A DNA stretch of 64,000 bases from Pseudomonas pergaminensis (GTDB lineage Bacteria > Pseudomonadota > Gammaproteobacteria > Pseudomonadales > Pseudomonadaceae), in contig NZ_CP078013.2 of the NCBI RefSeq assembly GCF_024112395.2, positions 6,046,501 through 6,110,500 on the forward strand. Reading direction: 5' to 3'. Positions 1-8,452 of this stretch are shown piece by piece. A program made the position numbers and the translations under genes. The first letter of the stretch is position 1, and each line of letters opens with the position of its first letter. Under the pieces are notes generated by a model. The model made no database searches. It was not told where the DNA came from and saw only the letters and a program-made list of their open reading frames with translations.

Positions 1-744
1 CTGTTCGGCGGTTTGCTGTTGATGGTCTGGAAACACCCCGGCTGGTTTCGTGAACTGCGTGACAACCCCAAGCGCCTGGCGATCCTGGCCCTCAGCGGGT
101 CGCTGATCGCGGGCAACTGGCTGACCTACGTATGGTCGGTGAACACCGGGCGCATGCTGGAGGCGAGCCTGGGTTACTACATCAACCCGTTGGTGAACGT
201 GGTGCTGGGCATGCTGATTCTGGGGGAGCGCCTGCGCCGCTTGCAGTGGGTCGCCGTCGGGCTGGCGGCCGTGGGTGTGGCGCAACAGGTCTGGCAGGTG
301 GGCAGCCTGCCATGGGTGTCGCTGGTGCTGGCGCTGACCTTTGGTTTCTACGGGCTGATCCGCAAGCAGGCGCCGGTCAAGGCGCTGCCGGGGCTGGTGG
401 TGGAAACCTGGATGCTGGTGCCGATTGCAATTGCCTGGCTGCTGTTCAACCCAACCGCCCATAGCGCGCAAATGGCGTTCTGGAGTACGTCCGAAGCCTG
501 GTGGCTGGTGGCGGCCGGCCCGGTGACGCTGATCCCGCTGGTGTGTTTCAACGCCGCCGCACGGCATTTGCCCTACACCGCATTGGGCTTTTTGCAGTAC
601 GTCGCACCGACCCTGGTGTTGCTGGAAGCCGTGCTGCTGTTCGGCGAACACCTGGCACCCAGCACCCTGACCGCCTTCGCCTTCATCTGGGCGGGCCTGG
701 TGGTGTACAGCGTGGATATCTGGCTCAGCGTGCGCAAACGCTGA
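1..744 (+). CDS. rarD: EamA-family transporter RarD (5' end outside window)
   Basis: The reading frame is open from base 1, so the gene starts before the window; RarD proteins are usually about 295 residues and roughly 50 N-terminal residues are missing. The visible part is a multi-pass inner-membrane protein with the family segments NWLTYVWSVN, LEASLGYYINPLVNV and LQYVAPTLVLLEA. RarD belongs to the drug/metabolite transporter superfamily; it was linked to chloramphenicol resistance, but its natural substrate is not established. It ends with TGA at 742-744 and is followed by a strong hairpin. Family assignment is secure, substrate unknown. Confidence 0.9.
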   Translation: MFGGLLLMVWKHPGWFRELRDNPKRLAILALSGSLIAGNWLTYVWSVNTGRMLEASLGYYINPLVNVVLGMLILGERLRRLQWVAVGLAAVGVAQQVWQVGSLPWVSLVLALTFGFYGLIRKQAPVKALPGLVVETWMLVPIAIAWLLFNPTAHSAQMAFWSTSEAWWLVAAGPVTLIPLVCFNAAARHLPYTALGFLQYVAPTLVLLEAVLLFGEHLAPSTLTAFAFIWAGLVVYSVDIWLSVRKR

Positions 745-763
745 TCAAATAACGTACAAACCT

Positions 764-792
764 CTGCAAGCCACACCCGGCGTGGCTTGCAG
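764..792. terminator. Hairpin downstream of rarD
   Basis: An 11-bp perfect stem (CTGCAAGCCAC / GTGGCTTGCAG) with a 7-base loop lies 20 bp after the rarD stop. There is no T tract on either strand, so it may act as an mRNA 3'-end stabiliser or a weak terminator. Confidence 0.5.
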
Positions 793-807
793 GCATCCAC
801 CCCAAGG

Positions 808-954
808 TTATCCACAACCTGATCCCCGCCATTTGTGCACAAGCTTTTGAAATTGCTCGTTTTTTGCTCAGATGCCAGAGAAGCCCGGCCGGCGTGGCCT
901 GGCGCCGGGTCTCTACAGGTTATCCACAGGCCCATGCAAGATTTACATGCATAA
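808..954. repeat. Paired DnaA-box-like element, one good and one degenerate copy
   Basis: TTATCCACA (808-816), 17 bases, then TGTGCACAA (834-842) reproduces the geometry of the four elements between gbcA and etfB near 38.2-38.8 kb. A second TTATCCACA at 920-928 is followed after 17 bases by CATGCATAA (946-954), a weaker right half. TTATCCACA is the perfect DnaA-box sequence. The element fills the otherwise empty gap between rarD and the ACT-domain gene. The role is inferred only. Confidence 0.5.
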
Positions 955-967
955 CCCTGTGGGCAGA

Positions 968-1480
968 TCATTCCTCGTGGTGCAGTTCCACCATCAAGTC
1001 ATCGGCCAGGTTTTCCAGGGACAACTGCAAGGTATCCAGGGATAACGCAGCCGGCACCTGCAACAGTGCCTCGGCGGTAAACAACGGATCACCGCTCATG
1101 GGTGCCGGACGTACATCGGTACTCAGGCTCTCCAGGTTTACGCCCTGTTTGCTCAGCAGCGCGGTGATCTCGCGCACAATGCCTGCACGGTCATTGCCCA
1201 CCAGCGTCATCATGATCGATTTGGAGGCCGAGGCCTGCCCGCTGCTGCCCTCGCCCACCAGCACGCGAATGCCATGGGTGGATAAATCCTCCAACGCCCC
1301 GACCAATGCCTGACGTTGCTCTGTAGGCACGCTGACCCGCAGGATCCCGGCAAACTGCCCGGCCATGTGCGCCATGCGGCTTTCCAGCCAGTTGCCACCG
1401 TGGGCAGCGATATTCTGCGCGATGCGTTCAACCAGGCCGGGTTTGTCGGCAGCGATAATTGTGAGTACAAGATGGTCCAT
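968..1480 (-). CDS. Double ACT-domain protein, GcvR-like regulator
   Basis: A 170-residue cytoplasmic protein with two ACT domains: residues 1-75 (LVLTIIAADKPGLVERIAQN) and about 85-165 (MMTLVGNDRAGIVREITALL). This is the architecture of the glycine-cleavage transcriptional repressor GcvR, which acts by binding another regulator and not DNA. ACT domains usually bind amino acids. It is divergent from glcB, as in other pseudomonads. Whether it controls the glycine cleavage genes here is unproven, so no symbol is given. Confidence 0.8.
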   Translation of the reverse strand: MDHLVLTIIAADKPGLVERIAQNIAAHGGNWLESRMAHMAGQFAGILRVSVPTEQRQALVGALEDLSTHGIRVLVGEGSSGQASASKSIMMTLVGNDRAGIVREITALLSKQGVNLESLSTDVRPAPMSGDPLFTAEALLQVPAALSLDTLQLSLENLADDLMVELHHEE

Positions 1481-1672
1481 GGCAACGCCCTCTGGAATTC
1501 AATCTACAAGGTGGACCCGAAGGGCCTCGATAACAAATCGTGTACCATTTTTAGATTTATCTGGAACAATCCAATAGTTTTTTGAGAACATCCAGTTCTT
1601 CGCTGTGACCGTACGACCAAAGTGGGTCGCTAAACGACGTATTTAGTCTAATTTTCACAACCGCAAGTCATC

Positions 1673-1700
1673 ATGTAGTATGCGCAACTTGGCACTACAT
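1673..1700. promoter_or_regulatory. Inverted repeat in glcB promoter region
   Basis: ATGTAGT (1673-1679) and ACTACAT (1694-1700) form a perfect 7-bp inverted repeat with centres 21 bp apart, about 50 bp upstream of the glcB start. The spacing of two helical turns fits a dimeric regulator, but none is identified. Confidence 0.3.
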
Positions 1701-1746
1701 AATGAAAATCTAAAAAGCGCTTAAGCTGTGCAGAGTGAGGCAAGCA

Positions 1747-3924
1747 ATGACTGAACACGTTCAAGTCGGTGGCCTGCAGGTCGCCAAAGTCCTGTTCGAC
1801 TTCGTGAACAACGAAGCCATTCCCGGCACCGGCATCACTGCCGACCAGTTCTGGGCCGGTGCCGACAAGGTCATCCACGACCTGGCACCGAAGAACAAAG
1901 CCCTACTCGCCAAACGCGACGATTTCCAAGCGCGGATCGATACCTGGCACCAGACCCACGCCGGCCAGGCGCACGACCCGGTGGCCTACAAGGCCTTCCT
2001 GCAAGACATCGGATACCTGCTGCCAGAAGCCGCAGACTTCCAGGCCACGACCCAAAACGTCGATGACGAAATCGCCCGCATGGCCGGCCCGCAGTTGGTG
2101 GTGCCGGTGATGAACGCCCGCTTCGCCCTCAACGCCTCGAACGCGCGTTGGGGCTCGCTGTACGACGCGTTGTATGGCACCGACGCCATCAGCGAGGCCG
2201 ACGGCGCCGAGAAGGGCCAGGGCTACAACAAGGTGCGTGGCGACAAGGTGATTGCCTTTGCCCGTGCCTTTCTCGATGAAGCCGCACCGCTCAGCGCCGG
2301 CAGCCATGTGGATTCGACCGGCTACAAGATCGTCGATGGCACGCTGATCGTCAGCCTCAAGGGCGGCAGCAACAGCGGCCTGCGTGACGACGCGCAGTTG
2401 ATCGGCTTCCAGGGCGACAGCGCCCAACCGATCGCGATCCTGTTGAAACACAACGGCCTGCACTTCGAAATCCAGATCGACGCCAGCACCCCAGTCGGCC
2501 AGACCGACGCCGCCGGCGTCAAAGACGTGCTGGTGGAAGCCGCGCTGACCACCATCATGGACTGCGAAGACTCCGTCGCCGCCGTCGATGCCGATGACAA
2601 AGTGGTGATCTACCGCAACTGGCTCGGCCTGATGAAGGGCGACCTGGCCGAAGAAGTGGCCAAGGGCGGCAAGACCTTCACCCGCACCATGAACGCCGAC
2701 CGCGTCTACACCGGCGTGAATGGCCAGGACGTGACCCTGCATGGCCGTTCGCTGCTGTTCGTGCGCAATGTTGGCCACTTGATGACCATCGACGCGATCC
2801 TCGACAAAGACGGCAACGAAGTGCCGGAAGGCATTCTCGACGGGCTGATCACCAGCCTCGCGGCGATCCACAGCCTCAACGGCAACAGCACGCGCAAGAA
2901 CAGCCGCACCGGTTCCGTGTACATCGTTAAACCGAAAATGCACGGCCCGGAAGAAGCTGCGTTCACCAACGAGCTGTTCGGGCGCATCGAAGACGTACTG
3001 AACCTGCCGCGCAACACGCTGAAAGTCGGGATCATGGACGAGGAGCGCCGCACCACGGTCAACCTCAAGGCCTGCATCAAGGCGGCCAGCGAACGCGTGG
3101 TGTTCATCAACACCGGCTTCCTCGACCGTACCGGCGACGAGATCCACACCTCCATGGAAGCCGGCGCGATGGTGCGCAAGGCCGCGATGAAGGCGGAAAA
3201 ATGGATCGGCGCCTATGAAAACTGGAACGTCGATATCGGCTTGAGCACCGGCCTGCAAGGCCGTGCACAGATCGGTAAAGGCATGTGGGCGATGCCCGAC
3301 CTGATGGCGGCGATGCTCGAGCAGAAGATCGCCCACCCACTGGCCGGCGCCAACACCGCCTGGGTACCGTCGCCTACAGCGGCAGCCCTGCACGTGTTGC
3401 ATTATCACAAGGTCGACGTATTCGCCCGCCAGGCCGAACTGGCCAAGCGCGAGCGCGCGTCGGTGGACGATATCCTGACCATTCCCCTGGCCAGCAACAC
3501 CGATTGGTCCGAAGAAGAGATCCGCAACGAGCTGGACAACAATGCCCAGGGCATCCTCGGCTATGTGGTGCGCTGGATCGACCAGGGCGTCGGCTGCTCG
3601 AAAGTGCCGGACATCAACGATGTGGGCTTGATGGAAGACCGCGCCACCCTGCGTATCTCCAGCCAGCACATCGCCAACTGGCTGCGTCACGGCATCGTCA
3701 ATGAAGCCCAGGTCATGGAAAGCCTCAAGCGCATGGCGCCGGTGGTGGACCGTCAAAACGCCGGGGATAAGCTGTACCGTCCACTGGCACCCGACTTCGA
3801 CAGCAACATCGCGTTCCAGGCAGCGGTGGAGTTGGTGATTGAAGGGACCAAGCAGCCTAACGGGTATACCGAGCCGGTGTTGCATCGCAAGCGTCGGGAG
3901 TTCAAGGCTAAAAACGGCCTATAA
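1747..3924 (+). CDS. glcB: Malate synthase G
   Basis: A 725-residue enzyme condensing glyoxylate with acetyl-CoA to malate in the glyoxylate bypass. The length is typical of isoform G. Conserved stretches include [16 protein letters not shown] near residue 271, [14 protein letters not shown] near 428 and [12 protein letters not shown] near 510. ATG 1747 was chosen because GAGG lies 6 bases upstream; a GTG at 1735 in the same frame is the ribosome-binding region itself. A Rho-independent terminator follows. The 3' end of this gene is duplicated in decayed form at 4769-4950 and 5655-5683. Confidence 0.97.
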   Translation: MTEHVQVGGLQVAKVLFDFVNNEAIPGTGITADQFWAGADKVIHDLAPKNKALLAKRDDFQARIDTWHQTHAGQAHDPVAYKAFLQDIGYLLPEAADFQATTQNVDDEIARMAGPQLVVPVMNARFALNASNARWGSLYDALYGTDAISEADGAEKGQGYNKVRGDKVIAFARAFLDEAAPLSAGSHVDSTGYKIVDGTLIVSLKGGSNSGLRDDAQLIGFQGDSAQPIAILLKHNGLHFEIQIDASTPVGQTDAAGVKDVLVEAALTTIMDCEDSVAAVDADDKVVIYRNWLGLMKGDLAEEVAKGGKTFTRTMNADRVYTGVNGQDVTLHGRSLLFVRNVGHLMTIDAILDKDGNEVPEGILDGLITSLAAIHSLNGNSTRKNSRTGSVYIVKPKMHGPEEAAFTNELFGRIEDVLNLPRNTLKVGIMDEERRTTVNLKACIKAASERVVFINTGFLDRTGDEIHTSMEAGAMVRKAAMKAEKWIGAYENWNVDIGLSTGLQGRAQIGKGMWAMPDLMAAMLEQKIAHPLAGANTAWVPSPTAAALHVLHYHKVDVFARQAELAKRERASVDDILTIPLASNTDWSEEEIRNELDNNAQGILGYVVRWIDQGVGCSKVPDINDVGLMEDRATLRISSQHIANWLRHGIVNEAQVMESLKRMAPVVDRQNAGDKLYRPLAPDFDSNIAFQAAVELVIEGTKQPNGYTEPVLHRKRREFKAKNGL

Positions 3925-3940
3925 CGAGTGACCGAAACTT

Positions 3941-3972
3941 AAAAAGCCCTGATCAAACGATTAGGGCTTTTT
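3941..3972. terminator. Rho-independent terminator after glcB (bidirectional)
   Basis: AAAAAGCCCT..AGGGCTTTTT stem with an A tract on one side and a T tract on the other, 17 bp after the glcB stop. It can also serve the convergent small gene ending at 4073. Confidence 0.85.
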
Positions 3973-4072
3973 ATTTACCGCAACTAGATTTTGCAACCGG
4001 TGAAGAGTTGATGAAAAGCCCCCAACTTAAAGCTGGGATTCAATAGACCGGTTCAGAACCTATTTTAATTAT

Positions 4073-4521
4073 CTACCTACGAGACGAATAAAATGTCACT
4101 GTGAAACTTCCGCTTAAAGAAACCTTGAGCTTCTCGTCCTCATAGCTGATATTCAAAAACCAACCCTCGTGGGTAAAGGTGCCATTCTGATTATCCGTTA
4201 CATCAACGTAAACGTCACCGCTCTTGGCGTAGTAAACCTCTTGACCGTACGGATCATGATACCCATTTCGAAACAAGCTCTTAACATCAAAGTGATAATT
4301 CCCCGCATCTAGCTCCTTCCCATATACCCAAAACAGGCTCTCACGAGAAAAAAATCATCACTACGGATCGATATACCGGATCTCTCACCGGAGATAATTG
4401 TTGTACGAAAAAAACGGGCTGCTCCGTCGGCCAACACTAATACATGCCCCACAGATTCCACAACTTTTGCACGCACTTCTTTAAACTCGACATCATCGGT
4501 AAAGTGGTTATCAGTATTCAT
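4073..4521 (-). pseudogene. Small hypothetical gene with a one-base frameshift (module A)
   Basis: Two open frames, 4521-4309 and 4276-4073, join into one continuous protein of about 149 residues if one base is added in the run of seven A (plus strand 4348-4354). The restored sequence reads on smoothly as ..DDFFSRESLFWVYGKELD.. into GNYHFDVKSLFRNGYHD. AGAGG lies 9 bases before ATG 4521. The product has no signal peptide and alternating beta-type sequence. Its C-terminal half shares a pattern (SGxVxV..NG..xEG..E..V..F) with the neighbour at 5009-5419. Family not recognised. It may be a true mutation, a phase-variable tract or a sequencing error. Confidence 0.6.
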
Positions 4522-4602
4522 TCTCTGCACCTCTTTTAGCGTTAGGGAACGACAAGCTTGTCAGGCCTTCGCACAGTAAAGGAGCAGCTCTGAGGATTGC
4601 CT

Positions 4603-4620
4603 ACTGTTAGAGTTAACAGT
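4603..4620 (-). promoter_or_regulatory. lux/las-box-like palindrome upstream of module A gene
   Basis: On the gene strand it reads ACTGTTAACTCTAACAGT, a perfect 7+7 inverted repeat that fits CT-N12-AG. It lies 81 bp before the start codon, with a TTTACT -10-like hexamer 23-28 bases after its end. Near-identical sites precede the small genes at 5419 and 22622. Confidence 0.55.
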
Positions 4621-4646
4621 TTTAGCCACCTACTGACGGACGGTAC

Positions 4647-4760
4647 TGCGATATCCCCAGCTCCCGCTTCACCCTCCTCGCCAATTTCATGCTATCAATC
4701 GGTTGGGAGGGAAATCCGCCACGCCCAAATGCATCGTGCTGATCAGGTCTGGCGCCTCCG
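4647..4760 (-). pseudogene. Decayed duplicate of the response-regulator 3' end (copy 1)
   Basis: This stretch aligns with the end of the intact response regulator at 5843-5955. In the minus frame it still encodes PIDSMKLARRVKRELGIS against PIDSVKLAKMVKRELGMAS in the intact protein. There is no start and no upstream receiver domain, so it is a non-coding relic. Confidence 0.8.
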
Positions 4761-4768
4761 CTTACCCT

Positions 4769-4950
4769 GGACTGCTCCACCCTGCGTATCTCCAGCCAGC
4801 ACATCGCCAACTGGCGCCGGATTTCGACAGCAACGTCGCATTTTCCGGCTGCCGTGGAGCGAGTGATTGAAGAGACTAAGTGGCCTAATGGGTACACCGA
4901 GCCGCTGTCGCACCGTCGGCTGAGAAGTTCAAGACTCAAAAGGCATTTAA
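4769..4950 (+). pseudogene. Decayed duplicate of the glcB 3' end (copy 1)
   Basis: It contains CTGCGTATCTCCAGCCAGCA as in glcB near 3649, then jumps at a shared CTGGC to the sequence near 3786 and runs to the glcB stop region. About 115 bp have been lost between two short direct repeats. Many base changes and frame disruption show it is old. Confidence 0.8.
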
Positions 4951-4964
4951 GTAATCTAAAACCA

Positions 4965-4996
4965 AACAAGCTCTAATTGCAGAATTAGAGCTTGTT
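4965..4996. terminator. Terminator between the glcB relic and module B gene
   Basis: A perfect 14-bp stem (AACAAGCTCTAATT / AATTAGAGCTTGTT) with a GCAG loop lies 12 bp beyond the stop of the minus-strand gene at 5009. It occupies the same relative place as the glcB terminator at 3941. Confidence 0.75.
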
Positions 4997-5008
4997 CATG
5001 ACAACTGT

Positions 5009-5419
5009 TTAAGGGAATGAGTAGACACCCTTTTGTTTTACGTCGACCGAGATTACTCGCCCATCGCTTTCAAAGGTAGCGGAAATTGTCCCCTCTTGAA
5101 CATCACCATTGTTTGATGCAACGATGCGAACTTTTCCGCTTAAGGCGTATGCTTTACTGCCTGTAGAATATTGCAGGTACGCTTCCCCACTATCGCCATC
5201 AACATAATCGAACTCGTACTCCCCGTTAGTCACGGGCTTTGGATAGGTCATATAAATAGTTTCGCCACCTTTATACCCTGAAAAGGCACGATTATTAAAG
5301 TAGATGGATGTTGCTTCGAACGTATGAGTTACCTCCCCATTCAAGTAAAACGTTGCGTTCATGCTCCCGATATATGAACGCCCATTTCCACCCGCGCCAC
5401 AGCTTGAATTACTTTTCAT
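5009..5419 (-). CDS. Small hypothetical protein (module B)
   Basis: A 136-residue protein, AT-richer than the flanking genes, with no signal peptide, starting MKSNSSCGAGGNGRSYIG. GGGAG lies 6 bases before the ATG. The sequence suggests a beta-sandwich: short alternating polar and hydrophobic segments, GEYEFDYVDG, ALSGKVRIVASNNGDVQEGT. The C-terminal half resembles the frameshifted neighbour at 4073-4521 (GxYxFD; SGxVxV; NG; EG; final F), so the two are probably diverged alleles or paralogues. It is preceded by a lux-box-like palindrome and a response-regulator relic, and followed by a terminator and a glcB relic. Function unknown. Confidence 0.65.
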   Translation of the reverse strand: MKSNSSCGAGGNGRSYIGSMNATFYLNGEVTHTFEATSIYFNNRAFSGYKGGETIYMTYPKPVTNGEYEFDYVDGDSGEAYLQYSTGSKAYALSGKVRIVASNNGDVQEGTISATFESDGRVISVDVKQKGVYSFP

Positions 5420-5503
5420 AATAGACTCCCATTCTTCATTTAGTGATACGCGAATCTAATTCCGCGCTCTCAACTAGTGAATAAGAATTAGAAATCGACG
5501 ACT

Positions 5504-5521
5504 ACTGTCAGAATTGACAGT
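5504..5521 (-). promoter_or_regulatory. lux/las-box-like palindrome upstream of module B gene
   Basis: The gene strand reads ACTGTCAATTCTGACAGT, a perfect 7+7 palindrome. The core CTGTCAATTCTGACAG differs at three positions from the las-box core CTGCCAGTTCTGGCAG. It lies 84 bp before the ATG with a TTATTC -10-like hexamer about 20-25 bases downstream. Compared with the site at 4603 both arms changed together (TTA..TAA to TCA..TGA), which keeps the symmetry. Confidence 0.6.
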
Positions 5522-5541
5522 CCCGACAAACGGTAGAAACT

Positions 5542-5630
5542 GCGCCATCCCCCCAAATTCCGCGTCACCCCTCTTCGCCAATTTCATGCTATCAATCGGC
5601 TTGAGTGGGAAGGCCACCACGCCCAAATGC
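5542..5630 (-). pseudogene. Decayed duplicate of the response-regulator 3' end (copy 2)
   Basis: In one minus frame it encodes HLGVVAFPLKPIDSMKLAK, matching HLSVVDFLLKPIDSVKLAK of the intact regulator. It breaks off at both ends and has no start. It sits just upstream of the lux-box-like site of module B, as copy 1 does for module A. Confidence 0.8.
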
Positions 5631-5654
5631 CAGCCGATAGCGTACCGATGGTGA

Positions 5655-5683
5655 CGGGAGTTCAAGGCCAAGAAAGGCCTGTA
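5655..5683 (+). pseudogene. Short relic of the glcB 3' end (copy 2)
   Basis: GGGAGTTCAAGGCCAAGAAA then GGCCTGTAG matches the last codons of glcB (REFKAKNGL stop) at 3897-3924, and is likewise followed by an AAAAAGCCCTGAT terminator. Confidence 0.75.
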
Positions 5684-5686
5684 GAC

Positions 5687-5718
5687 AAAAAGCCCTGATC
5701 GCGAGATCAGGGCTTTTT
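5687..5718. terminator. Perfect bidirectional terminator
   Basis: A 14-bp perfect stem (AAAAAGCCCTGATC / GATCAGGGCTTTTT) closed by a GCGA (GNRA) tetraloop. It is the third version of the glcB terminator, and can now end transcription of the response regulator at 5837. Confidence 0.9.
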
Positions 5719-5745
5719 CAAGGGTTCAGGGAGACCGACGTGGCC

Positions 5746-5817
5746 GCATCGCTGGCAAGCCAGCTCCTACGGGATAAATACATTCCATTGTAGGCACTGG
5801 CTTGGCAGCAATAGCGC
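5746..5817. repeat. Degenerate REP pair
   Basis: GCATCGCTGGCAAGCCAGCT and a diverged inverted partner around GTAGGCACTGGCTTGGCAGC flank a short AT-rich loop downstream of the response regulator. Confidence 0.6.
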
Positions 5818-5836
5818 CCGACCAGTAACGTGAAAT

Positions 5837-6304
5837 TCAGGACGCCATCCCTAACTCCCGCTTCACCATCTTCGCCAACTTCACGCTATCGATCGGCTTC
5901 AGCAAAAAGTCCACCACACTTAAATGCATCGCATCGATCACGTCGGGTGCTTCCGCGTCCCCCGACATGATGATGATCGGCAGCGCTGCCCGGGTGGATT
6001 CGCGTACCTGGCGGATCAACTCCAGGCCATTGCTGGGGGCCATGCGCAGGTCGGTGATCAGTAAACCGATGGAACTGCTGGACTTCAACAAATCCCACGC
6101 CGCCTCACCACTGTCGGCGGTCATGCAGCGAATACCGTCCAGCCCCAGGATTTCCGCCAGCAGTTCACGTGCGTCCTTGTCATCGTCAACAATCAACACA
6201 CGTTGTGGCGGTAAATCAGGCTCCAGCATCACGGCGCTCAGCGCCTCGCGCTCGGCATCACTCAAAATATCGTGGTCGGACATACGGTTCTCAGCAATTC
6301 TCAT
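5837..6304 (-). CDS. Single-domain response regulator
   Basis: A 155-residue CheY-like receiver with no output domain. The acidic pocket is VLIVDDDKD near residue 37, the phospho-acceptor Asp is in LLITDLRM near residue 85, the switch Ser is in IIIMSGD and the conserved Lys in FLLKPID. ATG 6304 was chosen because GGGAG lies 4-5 bases upstream; a shorter start at 6283 (MSDHDIL) has a weaker site. No partner kinase is adjacent. It is divergent from the DUF294 gene. Its last 110 bp are duplicated as relics at 4647-4760 and 5542-5630. Confidence 0.85.
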   Translation of the reverse strand: MRIAENRMSDHDILSDAEREALSAVMLEPDLPPQRVLIVDDDKDARELLAEILGLDGIRCMTADSGEAAWDLLKSSSSIGLLITDLRMAPSNGLELIRQVRESTRAALPIIIMSGDAEAPDVIDAMHLSVVDFLLKPIDSVKLAKMVKRELGMAS

Positions 6305-6490
6305 CAATCTCCCAGCACACTCGTCAGACATCTGCGGAAGGGCGATCAATGTGCACTTCGTCGGAAAGTTTGCCTAGTGGGCGTTCTACGGGTTTTGGAC
6401 GATAGTCATGTAAGGTTTTTCCCTAGGTGTGTGCCGTTTGTATCGACCTAGACTTACGTCCAATGGGCACCCGCTGCCCAGGAGTCGACC

Positions 6491-8452
6491 ATGAGGGACG
6501 ATAACGACAAAAAAACTGCGGTCACTGTTATGAGTAAAGCTGATGCCTTCGCCCAGGCGGGGAAAACTGCTGTGTTGCAAAATATCCACGGCACCCTGCA
6601 ATTCCTGCAACGCTTCCCGCCGTTCAACCAGATGGAAAATGCCCACCTGGCGTTTCTGGTGGAACAGTGCCAATTACGCTTTTATGGCCCCGGCGACAGC
6701 ATCCTCAAACCGTCGGGCGGGCCGGTTGAACACTTCTACATCGTCAAGCAGGGCCGCGTGGTGGGAGAGCGGCCGGACAGCGCCGAAACCACCTTTGAAA
6801 TCGCCACCGGCGAATGCTTTCCCCTGGCAGCCCTGCTAGGCGAGCGGGCGACCCGCACCGAACACAAGGCCGCCGAAGACACCTTCTGCCTGCAACTGAA
6901 CAAGCCCGCCTTTATCAAGCTGTTCGCGCTTTCCAGCCCGTTTCGCGACTTTGCCTTGCGCGGCGTCAGCAGCCTGTTGGACCAGGTCAACCAGCAAGTC
7001 CAGCAAAAGGCAGTGGAAACCCTTGGCACTCAATACTCCCTGAACACTCGCCTCGGCGAGTTGGCCATGCGTCACCCGGTGACGTGCAGCCCAACCACAC
7101 CGCTACGCGAAGCCGTCACGCTGATGCATGAGCAACAGGTGGGCAGCATTGTGATCGTCGACGAGCACAAGGCGCCCCTGGGGATTTTCACCCTGCGCGA
7201 TCTGCGTCAGGTTGTGGCTGACGGCACCAGCGATTTCAACCAGGGTATCGAAGCCCATATGACCCAGGCGCCCTTCTTCCTCACCCCGGACCACAGCGCC
7301 TTCGACGCTGCGATCGCCATGACCGAACGGCATATCGCCCATGTGTGCCTGGTCAAGGACCAGCGCCTATGCGGCGTGGTGTCCGAGCGCGACCTGTTTT
7401 CCTTGCAACGGGTGGACCTGGTGCACCTGGCGCGTACCATCCGCAATGCACCGCGGGTCGACAACCTGGTGGCGATTCGCGGCGAGATCGGCCAGTTGGT
7501 CGAACGCATGCTGGCCCACGGCGCGTCGTCCACCCAGATCACCCACATTATTACGCTGCTCAACGATCACACCGTGTGCCGGGTGATCGAACTGACCCTC
7601 GCCGAAAAAGGCGACCCCGGCGTGCCGTTCAGTTGGCTGTGCTTTGGCAGCGAAGGCCGCCGCGAGCAGACGCTGTACACCGATCAGGACAACGGCATCC
7701 TGTTCGATGCCAGGGACGCCGCCGAAGCGGCCGAAATCCGTGGCCGCCTGTTGCCACTCGCGCAGCAGATCAACCAGAGCCTGGCGCTGTGCGGGTTCAG
7801 CCTGTGCAAGGGCAACATCATGGCCGGCAACCCGGAGTTGTGCTTGTCGCGGGCCGAATGGGCGCGGCGGTTCGCGGCGTTTATCCGCGAGGCGACGCCG
7901 GAAAACCTGCTGGGCTCCAGCATCTATTTCGATTTGCGTGTGGTGTGGGGCGATGAGCGCGGTTGCGAGCAATTGCGCCAAGGCATTCTCGACCAAGTGG
8001 CCGATAACCGATTGTTCCAACGCATGCTGGCCGAAAACGCGCTGCGTCAGCGACCGCCCGTAGGGCGTTTTCGCGAGTTTGTGCTGACCCGCAACGGTGG
8101 TGAGAAAGCCACCCTCGACCTCAAGGTGCAGGGCCTTACGCCCTTTGTCGACGGCGCACGCCTGCTGGCCCTGGCCAATGGCATCCACGCCAACAACACC
8201 CTGGAGCGCCTGCGTCAGCTGGTGGTCAAGGAAGTGATCGAGCCCCTGGACGGCGCGGCCTACGAAGAGGCCTACCACTTTATCCAGCAAACCCGCATGC
8301 AACAGCATCAGTTGCAGACCCGTGAGAACCAGCCCTATTCCAACCGTGTCGACCCGGAGAGCCTCAACCACTTGGACCGGCGCATCCTGCGTGAATCCCT
8401 GCGCCAGGCTCAGCGCCTGCAAAGCAGCCTGACATTGCGGTATCAGCTGTGA
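6491..8452 (+). CDS. cNMP-binding / CBS / DUF294 nucleotidyltransferase-like protein
   Basis: A 653-residue cytoplasmic protein. Residues about 40-150 form a cyclic-nucleotide-binding fold (FYIVKQGRVVGER), about 190-310 hold a CBS pair (MRHPVTCSPTTPLREAVTLM; VSERDLFSL), and about 380-520 form the DUF294 domain with the nucleotidyltransferase signature CFGSEGRREQTLYTDQDNG, followed by the DUF294 C-terminal region. AGGAG 6 bases before ATG 6491 sets the start. Its stop overlaps the GTG of the exonuclease gene, indicating translational coupling. Family members are proposed signalling proteins; the substrate is unknown. Confidence 0.85.
   Translation: MRDDNDKKTAVTVMSKADAFAQAGKTAVLQNIHGTLQFLQRFPPFNQMENAHLAFLVEQCQLRFYGPGDSILKPSGGPVEHFYIVKQGRVVGERPDSAETTFEIATGECFPLAALLGERATRTEHKAAEDTFCLQLNKPAFIKLFALSSPFRDFALRGVSSLLDQVNQQVQQKAVETLGTQYSLNTRLGELAMRHPVTCSPTTPLREAVTLMHEQQVGSIVIVDEHKAPLGIFTLRDLRQVVADGTSDFNQGIEAHMTQAPFFLTPDHSAFDAAIAMTERHIAHVCLVKDQRLCGVVSERDLFSLQRVDLVHLARTIRNAPRVDNLVAIRGEIGQLVERMLAHGASSTQITHIITLLNDHTVCRVIELTLAEKGDPGVPFSWLCFGSEGRREQTLYTDQDNGILFDARDAAEAAEIRGRLLPLAQQINQSLALCGFSLCKGNIMAGNPELCLSRAEWARRFAAFIREATPENLLGSSIYFDLRVVWGDERGCEQLRQGILDQVADNRLFQRMLAENALRQRPPVGRFREFVLTRNGGEKATLDLKVQGLTPFVDGARLLALANGIHANNTLERLRQLVVKEVIEPLDGAAYEEAYHFIQQTRMQQHQLQTRENQPYSNRVDPESLNHLDRRILRESLRQAQRLQSSLTLRYQL

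Noticed and set aside
1903..3885. Very long open frame antisense to glcB (660 codons).
   Set aside because: It is the usual shadow of a high-GC gene; no ribosome-binding site or family resemblance, and glcB is certain.
4603..4620. The palindrome also fits the LexA spacing CTG-N10-CAG.
   Set aside because: LexA boxes in Pseudomonas have an AT-alternating core (CTGTATAT..); the TCA/TGA arms and YTCT core fit lux/las boxes better, and the genes are not SOS-like. It remains an alternative to test.
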